This document shows, piece by piece, positions 1 through 4,682 of a stretch of DNA of 10,358 nt; the stretch's first letter is position 1; each line of letters begins with the position of its first letter. The stretch lies in the NCBI GenBank assembly GCA_018725455.1, contig QLUN01000019.1, positions 1-10,358 on the forward strand, written 5' to 3'. The notes below the pieces were generated by a model. It did not search any database. It saw only the letters and a program-made list of their open reading frames with translations, and was not told the DNA's origin. The DNA comes from Chloroflexota bacterium. GTDB taxonomy: Bacteria > Chloroflexota > Dehalococcoidia > SZUA-161 > SpSt-899. A program made the translations under genes and the position numbers.

Positions 1-139
1 CATCGCGAAAGGTAGTATCGCATATCTTAACCGGATTCTCCGCTCTTGGCCGGGTCTTCACCTTGTCGGTGGTTAAGTCTTTTGCCAGGATCAAGGGGGT
101 TTCAGGGGGAGAATCCCCCTGATGCTCTACTTCTTTCAT
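1..139 (-). CDS. OadA/PycB-type carboxyltransferase, N-terminus only (runs off left edge)
   Basis: Forty-six codons are visible, read leftwards from ATG at 137-139, and the gene continues beyond base 1. A strong Shine-Dalgarno, AAAGGAG at 144-150, lies 4 nt upstream, which fixes the start. Residues 37-46 read VKICDTTFRD, the opening beta strand of the HMGL-like TIM-barrel carboxyltransferase domain (KITDTxxRDAHQS in oxaloacetate decarboxylase alpha, pyruvate carboxylase subunit B and transcarboxylase 5S). In this family that motif normally lies within a few residues of the start; here about 36 extra residues precede it, and part of them is encoded by a palindrome (103-121). The domain exchanges CO2 between biotin and pyruvate/oxaloacetate. 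It follows an MmdA-like gene and a small-subunit gene on the same strand, so a transcarboxylase or decarboxylase complex is likely. Too little is visible to tell family members apart or to say whether a biotin domain is fused. Confidence 0.75.
   Translation of the reverse strand, partial: MKEVEHQGDSPPETPLILAKDLTTDKVKTRPRAENPVKICDTTFRD
103..121. repeat. 8-bp perfect palindrome in 5' coding region of OadA-like gene
   Basis: CAGGGGGA (103-110), loop GAA, TCCCCCTG (114-121). It encodes roughly residues 7-12 (QGDSPP) of the OadA-like protein and lies within the first 40 nt of the message, where a stable hairpin could affect translation. A flanking G-run (95-99) extends the G/C-rich block. It looks like an inserted REP-type palindrome, not ancestral coding sequence. 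Confidence 0.6.
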
Positions 140-143
140 AATT

Positions 144-150
144 CTCCTTT
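144..150 (-). promoter_or_regulatory. Ribosome binding site of OadA-like gene
   Basis: AAAGGAG on the minus strand, 4 nt before the ATG at 139. This site decides the start despite the unusual N-terminal extension. It lies between the start codon and heptad element A (156-228), so the repeat stops just short of the translation signal. Confidence 0.75.
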
Positions 151-155
151 CATCT

Positions 156-228
156 TAGCATGTAGCGCATAGCGTGTAGCGAGTAGGGGGGGTAGAGAGG
201 CTACACGCTACCTACTACCCACTAACCT
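156..228. repeat. Heptad inverted-arm element A (TAG/CTA type)
   Basis: The left arm has TAG at 156, 163, 170, 177 and 184, each followed by 4 variable bases. The centre is purine-rich (187-200). The right arm has CTA at 201, 208, 215 and 222, also at 7-nt spacing. GTAG and CTAC flank the centre as inverted repeats, so a hairpin is possible. The CTA at 208-210 is the stop codon (TAG on the minus strand) of the small carboxylase-operon gene. Element B (3279-3349) belongs to the same sub-family. Confidence 0.85.
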
Positions 229-429
229 CCGCTGCCACAAGGCCCGCATTTGCATTATCTCCTGGCGTCCGGAAACTCGCCAGAAACTCACCTCTAAACT
301 CGGTCGATGGTCGATAGTCCTCAGTCGATAGTCCCCCGCCCCCGGGACTGCCGACTGTCGACTGCCGACTGCCAGGAGATAGGCGTCTATGGCAGCCATA
401 ATCGCCGCTATCTTTTTCCTGTCTCTCAT
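208..429 (-). CDS. Small carboxylase/decarboxylase-operon subunit (MmdE/OadG C-terminus-like), interrupted in frame by a repeat
   Basis: 73 codons, ATG at 427-429. The N-terminus (KKIAAIMAAIDAYLLA, residues 5-20) and C-terminus (FWRVSGRQEIMQMRALWQRR, residues 49-68) resemble, from memory, the short proteins between carboxyltransferase genes in decarboxylase/transcarboxylase operons, related to the C-terminal part of OadG/MmdD and to MmdE. Those proteins have an IAAAIAAAxAY helix, a variable Pro/Ala linker and a WxxxGR tail. No membrane segment is present. Residues about 19-43 are encoded by heptad element D in frame, in place of the flexible linker. The stop codon and last residues come from element A. 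The Shine-Dalgarno is weak (GAGAG directly before ATG), and element C ends about 8 nt upstream, so the original leader may have been altered. Its position between the MmdA-like and OadA-like genes supports a structural or assembly role. It could be decaying. Confidence 0.6.
   Translation of the reverse strand: MRDRKKIAAIMAAIDAYLLAVGSRQSAVPGAGDYRLRTIDHRPSLEVSFWRVSGRQEIMQMRALWQRRLVGSR
303..373. repeat. Heptad inverted-arm element D (GTC/GAC type) inside small subunit gene
   Basis: The left arm has GTC at 303, 310, 317, 324 and 331 and the right arm GAC at 346, 353, 360 and 367, all at 7-nt period with 4 variable bases between anchors. The centre is a C-tract (333-343) interrupted by one G. The 19-mer at 330-348 matches glmS 9325-9343 at 18 of 19 bases. 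The element lies wholly within the 208-429 reading frame. Confidence 0.85.
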
Positions 430-436
430 TCTCTCA

Positions 437-567
437 GTGATTGGTGATTGGTAACTGGTGACTAACTTGACAATGTTAAATTAGCCCTTTTCAGATTCAG
501 AAAATGCCCGTTTTTTTACACCTCTTCAGATTCAATTTAACATTGTCGAACTAATCACTAATCACCG
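437..567. repeat. Heptad element C with MITE-like core
   Basis: The left arm has heptads beginning GTGATTG at 437 and 444, then degenerate units at 451 and 458. The right arm has CTAATCA at 551 and 558, giving TGA/TCA anchors. Between the arms is a 79-bp core (469-547) with perfect 14-bp inverted ends, GACAATGTTAAATT at 469-482 and its complement at 534-547. Inside the core is a 10-bp direct repeat, TTCAGATTCA, at 490-499 and 525-534, and a T7 run at 511-517. It has no coding capacity. It fills almost the whole gap between the carboxyltransferase stop (571) and the small-subunit start (429). Confidence 0.8.
469..547. mobile_element. Putative 79-bp MITE-like element (core of element C)
   Basis: Perfect 14-bp terminal inverted repeats bound a 51-bp AT-rich interior with no open frame. 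Size and structure fit a miniature inverted-repeat element mobilised in trans. No clear target-site duplication is visible next to the ends: flanks are ACTT on the left and GAAC on the right. It could equally be a folded RNA element or transcription attenuator in the operon. A source transposase is not in the window. Confidence 0.5.
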
Positions 568-570
568 TCC

Positions 571-2124
571 TCACACCGGAATATTTCCGTGCTTCTTTGG
601 TGGCCTCACTTCCCGCTTGGTCGAGAGTAGCTCGAAGGCGCTGGTTATGATGCGACGGCTGTCCCGGGGCAGGATCACCTCATCAACATATCCCCGCGAG
701 GCGGCAATATAAGGATTGTATAGCAGATCACGGTATTCCCTCAGTTTCTCTTGTCGTGCTCCTTCCGGATCGCTGGCTTTCTCTATGTCCTTCTTATGAA
801 TTATTGGCGCAGCGCCCTCTGCTCCCATGACGGCGATCTCTGCGGTAGGCCAGGCAAAGACAAAGTCAGCGCCGAGATCGCGACTGCACATCGCAAGATA
901 TGAGCCGCCGTAATCCTTGCGGGTTATGAGCGTAATCTTGGGAACCGTGGCCTCAGAATAGCACCAGAGGAGCTTGGCTCCGTGTCGGATGATCCCGGCC
1001 CATTCCTGATCTGCGCCCGGGAGGTAACCCGGAACATCGGCGATGGTCAGCAAGGGAATATTGAAGGCATCGCAGAACCTGATGAAGCGCGTCGCTTTGT
1101 CGGAGGCGTTGACATCGAGACAGCCCGCCAGATGCATCGGTTGATTGGCAATAATCCCCACCGTCCTGCCGGCGAGGCGGGCAAAGCAGACGATCATATT
1201 CTGGGCATAGTAGTAATGAGGCTCCAGAATCACGCCATTATCCACAATGGAGCAGATAACCTCTCGCATATCATAGGCTCGTCGGGGATCATCTGGGATT
1301 ATGGTATCGAGAGCGGAAAGCATACGATCGGGGTCATCACCAGTTTCCACAAGCGGGGGGTCTTCCATATTGTTAGAAGGCAGGTAGCTCAAGAGCTCCC
1401 TGATCATCTGGATAGCCTGTGCATCATCCTCGCAAGCGAAGTGAGCCACTCCACTCTTAGTGGCATGAGCCATCGCCCCCCCCAACTCCTCGAACGAGAT
1501 CTCTTCGCCGGTAACCTCCCTGATGACCGCCGGCCCGGTGATGAACATATAGCTGGTTTTCTTGACCATGAATACCCAGTCGGTCATCGCCGGCGAGTAG
1601 ACCGCACCACCGGCAGTGGGGCCCATGATTGCCGAAATCTGGGGGATGACGCCGGAGGCACAGGAATTGCGGAAGAATATCTGACCATACCCGTGGAGGG
1701 CGTCAACCCCTTCCTGAATTCGTGCCCCACCGGAGTCGTTGAAGCCTATAAGGGGAACGCCGGTGCGCATCGCCAGATCCATGACCTTGCATATCTTCTG
1801 CGCGTGCATCTCTCCCAAGGTGCCCCCCATCGAGGTGAAATCCTGGGAAAAGGCGCACACCTGCCGGCCGTTAACCAACCCGTATCCGGTCACTACGCCC
1901 TCTGCCGGGACAACGGTTTTATCCATTCCAAACATGGTCCCCCGATGGCGGACAAAAAGGCCGAGCTCATGGAAACTGCCGCGATCGAAAAGGATATCCA
2001 GCCTTTCTCGGGCGGTCAATTTCCCCGAGTCATGCTGCTTCTTAATTCGCTCCGGCCCGCCTAGAGCTTTCTCCTTCTCCTGTCTTTCCTCCAGCTCCTT
2101 CAACTGGTCGGCAACACTGCCCAT
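571..2124 (-). CDS. mmdA: Acyl-CoA carboxylase/decarboxylase carboxyltransferase subunit (MmdA/PccB family)
   Basis: 517 aa, the usual length for the 12S/MmdA/PccB family, full length in one frame. It transfers carboxyl groups between biotin and an acyl-CoA, usually propionyl/methylmalonyl-CoA. Two crotonase-like halves are evident. The N-terminal oxyanion region is FNDSGGARIQEG (128-139) followed by GPTAGGAVYSPA (168-179). The C-terminal half has DVPGYLPG (363-370), KDYGGSYLAM (403-412) and MGAEGAA (433-439). ATG at 2122-2124 is preferred over the TTG one codon upstream because AAGG (2131-2134) lies 6 nt before the ATG. The small-subunit and OadA-like genes downstream suggest a methylmalonyl-CoA:pyruvate transcarboxylase or a methylmalonyl-CoA decarboxylase, not a stand-alone propionyl-CoA carboxylase; no biotin carboxylase gene is in view. 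Acyl-CoA specificity cannot be read from sequence alone. Confidence 0.93.
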   Translation of the reverse strand: MGSVADQLKELEERQEKEKALGGPERIKKQHDSGKLTARERLDILFDRGSFHELGLFVRHRGTMFGMDKTVVPAEGVVTGYGLVNGRQVCAFSQDFTSMGGTLGEMHAQKICKVMDLAMRTGVPLIGFNDSGGARIQEGVDALHGYGQIFFRNSCASGVIPQISAIMGPTAGGAVYSPAMTDWVFMVKKTSYMFITGPAVIREVTGEEISFEELGGAMAHATKSGVAHFACEDDAQAIQMIRELLSYLPSNNMEDPPLVETGDDPDRMLSALDTIIPDDPRRAYDMREVICSIVDNGVILEPHYYYAQNMIVCFARLAGRTVGIIANQPMHLAGCLDVNASDKATRFIRFCDAFNIPLLTIADVPGYLPGADQEWAGIIRHGAKLLWCYSEATVPKITLITRKDYGGSYLAMCSRDLGADFVFAWPTAEIAVMGAEGAAPIIHKKDIEKASDPEGARQEKLREYRDLLYNPYIAASRGYVDEVILPRDSRRIITSAFELLSTKREVRPPKKHGNIPV

Positions 2125-2164
2125 CAAATTCCTTCTCCGTATATTGATCGGGTGCCCAACACCT

Positions 2165-2193
2165 ACTTTAAGTCAAAATGGGGCAAAATGCAA
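2165..2193 (-). promoter_or_regulatory. Candidate promoter for the carboxyltransferase operon
   Basis: On the minus strand, TTGCAT (2188-2193), 17-nt spacer, TAAAGT (2165-2170), about 40 nt upstream of the start. The spacer holds a tandem CATTTTG motif (CATTTTGCCCCATTTTG) that could be an operator. The hexamers are imperfect, so this is tentative. Confidence 0.35.
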
Positions 2194-2251
2194 GGAAGCG
2201 ATTCGTTTGCGCTCATCGTTGATTCCGCGCCGGATAGAAGCCGATTGTTCG

Positions 2252-2278
2252 CCATTTTGAGGTAACCACTCAACATGG
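2252..2278. other. Stem-loop between nadA and the carboxyltransferase gene
   Basis: CCATTTTGAG (2252-2261), 7-nt loop, CTCAACATGG (2269-2278): 9 of 10 positions pair. It lies 32 nt past the nadA stop on the transcribed strand. No T-run follows, so it is not a textbook terminator; it may be a processing site, a Rho-associated structure or an operator. Confidence 0.4.
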
Positions 2279-2309
2279 TATAATGACCACGAAATGAAAA
2301 GGCTTCAAA

Positions 2310-3266
2310 TCACTCGGCATGACTTCCACGGTGAATGGAACTATATCCGAATTCCAGCATCCGGTCCACAGCGGCTTTGGCACGAAGTCGAATCTCCTCC
2401 GGAACCTTTACCTCGGGAGCCATCTCCTGCAGTGACCACAGAATCTTCTCCAGGGTAATGAGCTTCATATTGGGACAGATGGCCTGCTTTGAGATGGGGA
2501 TGAATCTCTTGCCCGGATTCTCTTTCCGCAACCGATGTATTATCCCCATCTCCGTCCCTACAATCAACTGCTGAACCTCATCCCTTCTGGCATAGCGGCA
2601 GATCCCGCTGGTGCTCGTGGCCTCATCGGCAAGGGCAATTACCTCGGGCCGGCATTCCGGGTGAACCACCACCTTTGCGCGTGGGTACTCATCTCGCAAC
2701 CTGATGATGTCTTGGGATAGTATCCTGACATGAGTCGGGCAGTAACCCGGCCAGAGTATCATCTCCCTCCCCGCTCTGGTCATGATGTAATGGCCCAGGT
2801 ACTGGTCCGGGACGAAGATGATCTCCTCCGCATCATTCAGACCTTCTACGATCCGGACCGCGTTGGCTGAAGTGCAGCAGACATCACTCTCCGCCTTAAC
2901 CTCCGCGGTAGTATTTACGTAACAGACAACGCGGGCATTCGGATGCTCCCCTTTCTTCCGGTGCAACTGGTCGGCGGTGATCATGTCTGCCATCGGGCAG
3001 CCGGCATGGATATCCGGCAGCAAGACCCTCTTTTCCGGGCAAAGGATGGAGGCGGTCTCGGCCATGAAATGAACCCCACAAAAAACGATCACCTCGCTGT
3101 CGGTCCGGGCTGCTTTCTGGCTGAGTTCCAGTGAGTCTCCCACGAAATCAGCTATATCTTGAACCTCACCAAGCTGGTAGTTGTGCGCCAATATGATGGC
3201 ATTTCGCCTCCTCTTCAGTTCCAGAATCCTCTCGATCAACTGTAAGTCCCTATCGCTCTCGATCAC
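2310..3266 (-). CDS. nadA: Quinolinate synthase NadA
   Basis: 318 aa from a GTG start. NadA is the [4Fe-4S] enzyme that condenses iminoaspartate with dihydroxyacetone phosphate to quinolinate in de novo NAD synthesis. Seen: AHNYQ near residues 27-31, GDSLELS near 43-49, and three likely cluster cysteines, C90 (DIHAGCPMAD), C176 (WPGYCPTH) and C264 (QAICPNMK). Their spacing is close to that known for thermophilic NadA. HPECRPEV and EATSTSG are also family signatures. The frame stays open upstream to an ATG at 3293, but those 9 extra codons fall in repeat element B. AAGGAGG (3272-3278) lies 5 nt before GTG 3264-3266, so GTG is chosen. No nadB or nadC is in the window. It is followed on the same strand by the carboxyltransferase gene after a 185-nt gap with its own candidate promoter. 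Confidence 0.95.
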   Translation of the reverse strand: MIESDRDLQLIERILELKRRRNAIILAHNYQLGEVQDIADFVGDSLELSQKAARTDSEVIVFCGVHFMAETASILCPEKRVLLPDIHAGCPMADMITADQLHRKKGEHPNARVVCYVNTTAEVKAESDVCCTSANAVRIVEGLNDAEEIIFVPDQYLGHYIMTRAGREMILWPGYCPTHVRILSQDIIRLRDEYPRAKVVVHPECRPEVIALADEATSTSGICRYARRDEVQQLIVGTEMGIIHRLRKENPGKRFIPISKQAICPNMKLITLEKILWSLQEMAPEVKVPEEIRLRAKAAVDRMLEFGYSSIHRGSHAE

Positions 3267-3271
3267 ATCTG

Positions 3272-3278
3272 CCTCCTT
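3272..3278 (-). promoter_or_regulatory. Ribosome binding site that sets the nadA GTG start
   Basis: AAGGAGG on the minus strand, 5 nt from GTG at 3266. It abuts the first TAG anchor of element B (3279). An annotation starting at the longer ATG (3293) would translate repeat sequence and place this site inside the coding region. Confidence 0.75.
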
Positions 3279-3349
3279 TAGCGTGTAGCACATAGCGTGT
3301 AGGGGGTAGGGAGGCTACACGATACCTACTACTTCCTACTCGCTAAACT
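3279..3349. repeat. Heptad inverted-arm element B (TAG/CTA type)
   Basis: TAG anchors at 3279, 3286, 3293, 3300 and 3307. The centre is G-rich (3302-3314). CTA anchors lie at 3315, 3329, 3336 and 3343, with ATA at 3322 as a degenerate unit, all on a 7-nt grid. It fills the gap between fdhD and nadA. CTA 3329-3331 is the fdhD stop codon, and the right arm encodes roughly the last six fdhD residues. It is closely similar to element A. Confidence 0.85.
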
Positions 3350-4174
3350 TTCGGATACCCTCCAGCTATTGGCATAGACGTTCATCCTTTTTCCCCGAGC
3401 GAACCCGATGAGGGTTATCCCCAGATCCGAGGCGGTGCGCACCGCCAGGTCCGTGGGAGCGGCTCGGGAGATAATTATGGGAATGTCCCGTTTTGCTACC
3501 TTGAATAATATTTCCGAGGATATCCTACCGCTGGTGACGATCACTCGATTCTCGGTTGGGATATTCTCCCAGAGGCACTCGCCAAATATCTTGTCTATGG
3601 CATTGTGCCTGCCAATATCATCGGCGAAGATGAGGAGGCGCTCACCGTCGGTCAGTGCAGCGCTGTGAACCCCACCGGTGTTCTTGAAGACCTCGGACCG
3701 ACGCTGGAATTCCCTCATCATGGTGAAGACCTGGGAGGCTGATATGCAGGGATCGCGGGTCAGTTTAGAGGGATCAGTATCCCCGATCCCCGACCCCTGA
3801 CCCCTGACAACTCGATTTGCAGCATCGGCGACCGAATAGAAGGCAGCGCCCCTCCCACAACCGGAGGTGATGAATCGCTTGAAGATGAGGTCTCCAGCGA
3901 TGTCGGGATTTCCCTCAGTCTGCACTCGCGCCACTCCCCGCCGATCATCAAGGAGTATGCTCTTGACTTCCTCCCGGGCTCTTATGAAGCCTTCGGAAGC
4001 GAGGAATCCGAGCGCCAGGTATTTCAGGTTTGTCGGCGAACAGAGGAGCGTCACCAATTCCTGATTGTTCAAGATGATGGTCAGCGGAAACTCCCTGACC
4101 ACCACATCCTCCATCTCAGTGCCATCTTGCTCGGTTATTCGCAATATAGATACCGTTTCGGTTTCCTCGGGCAT
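3329..4174 (-). CDS. fdhD: Formate dehydrogenase accessory sulfurtransferase FdhD
   Basis: 281 aa from ATG 4174. FdhD carries sulfur from a cysteine desulfurase to the Mo/W-bis-MGD cofactor of formate dehydrogenase. Seen: the strand VVREFPLTIILNNQ (25-38), LALGFLASEGFI (53-64), the sulfur-relay loop TSGCGRG with C106 (only the first Cys of the CxxC found in E. coli), TGGVH (166-170), DDIGRHNAIDK (185-195) and a Rossmann-like C-terminal half. Upstream in-frame ATGs reach 4243, overlapping the MOSC gene by 20 nt. I chose 4174 because AGGAG (4179-4183) precedes it and the length after removing the insert matches the family (about 260 aa). Two oddities: residues 123-131 are encoded by a heptad repeat, making the C106-to-TGGVH spacing about 15 residues longer than in E. 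coli FdhD; and the last residues and stop come from element B. Confidence 0.93.
   Translation of the reverse strand: MPEETETVSILRITEQDGTEMEDVVVREFPLTIILNNQELVTLLCSPTNLKYLALGFLASEGFIRAREEVKSILLDDRRGVARVQTEGNPDIAGDLIFKRFITSGCGRGAAFYSVADAANRVVRGQGSGIGDTDPSKLTRDPCISASQVFTMMREFQRRSEVFKNTGGVHSAALTDGERLLIFADDIGRHNAIDKIFGECLWENIPTENRVIVTSGRISSEILFKVAKRDIPIIISRAAPTDLAVRTASDLGITLIGFARGKRMNVYANSWRVSESLASRK
3781..3808. repeat. Heptad element E, single arm, inside fdhD
   Basis: Four 7-nt units (CCCCGAT, CCCCGAC, CCCTGAC, CCCTGAC), with GAT/GAC anchors at 3785, 3792, 3799 and 3806. No opposing inverted arm is visible. It is in frame within fdhD, adding a Gly-rich stretch (VRGQGSGIG) between the sulfur-relay loop and the following helix. 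Confidence 0.75.
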
Positions 4175-4223
4175 TCCTCTCCTCTTCCCTGCTGAAGGCT
4201 TACTTTGTTGGAGGCCTCTCCGT

Positions 4224-4682
4224 TCAGTGAACCCGTCCATCATTTAACCGGTCCTGCATTACCCGGTCATCCACCTTCACCAATCCGCCGCGGATAACCC
4301 TGGCAAATACTCCCTCCTTGGGCATGATGCACTTGCCGACCTGTTTGAAGATCGCACAGCCGGTGTGGCACTCCTTCCCAATCTGACTGATCTCCAGAAC
4401 AATCTCATCTCCGATGGTGATTCTCGTTCCCGGTGCCAGGGACAGCAGATCAATCCCCTCAGTGGTCAGGTTCTCGGCGAAATCACCTGGTTTGAGGTTG
4501 AGCCCCAGAGCGCGCATCTTTTCGATGCTTTCCACCGCCAGCAGACTCACCTGCCGATGTCCAGCAGAGTCAGCATGGGCATCACCGAGGAGGCCAAATC
4601 CTTCCTTGAGGGTCCCCTCATCAACGGGTTCCTTCTTGGTGCCCTTCGCATCGCTGCGGCAGACCGCAATTATCCTGGCCAT
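4224..4682 (-). CDS. MOSC-domain protein, probable molybdenum/tungsten cofactor sulfur handling
   Basis: 152 aa. MOSC domains (MoCo sulfurase C-terminal) bind or transfer sulfur for Mo/W cofactors. Seen: ARIIAVCRSDAKGTKK at the N-terminus, GDAHAD (33-38), HRQVSLL (42-48), GDFAENL (66-72) and the conserved tail GKECHTGCAIFKQVGKCIMP, with C105, H106, C109 and C118 as likely functional residues. ATG 4680-4682 is preferred over the ATG at 4718: it starts exactly where family members begin (MARIIAV) and has AGAGGA 6 nt upstream. The gene overlaps the 3' end of mnmA by 62 nt in another frame, and fdhD follows at once, so the three are probably cotranscribed and partly translationally coupled. The fdhD neighbour supports a role in maturing a formate dehydrogenase or another molybdoenzyme. 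The exact partner is unknown. Confidence 0.85.
   Translation of the reverse strand: MARIIAVCRSDAKGTKKEPVDEGTLKEGFGLLGDAHADSAGHRQVSLLAVESIEKMRALGLNLKPGDFAENLTTEGIDLLSLAPGTRITIGDEIVLEISQIGKECHTGCAIFKQVGKCIMPKEGVFARVIRGGLVKVDDRVMQDRLNDGRVH

Noticed and set aside
156..373. CRISPR-like array
   Set aside because: Units are 7 nt with no 25-40 nt repeat and spacer alternation, arms are inverted, and no cas genes are present.
982..2064. 360-codon plus-strand open frame
   Set aside because: It is antisense to the carboxyltransferase gene, whose protein matches its family end to end; the plus-strand translation has no recognisable motifs.
2257..2284. Plus-strand promoter TTGAGG-N16-TATAAT
   Set aside because: Good hexamers, but it points into the 3' end of nadA with no plus-strand gene downstream; it overlaps a palindrome, so it is probably chance unless an antisense RNA exists.
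3264..3293. Longer nadA start at ATG 3293
   Set aside because: The extra codons are repeat element B sequence, and the strong ribosome site AAGGAGG lies downstream of that ATG, matching GTG 3266.
4175..4243. Longer fdhD start at ATG 4243
   Set aside because: The added 23 residues are basic and unlike the family; AGGAG lies just before ATG 4174. It remains possible, since AGGA lies 8 nt before 4243.
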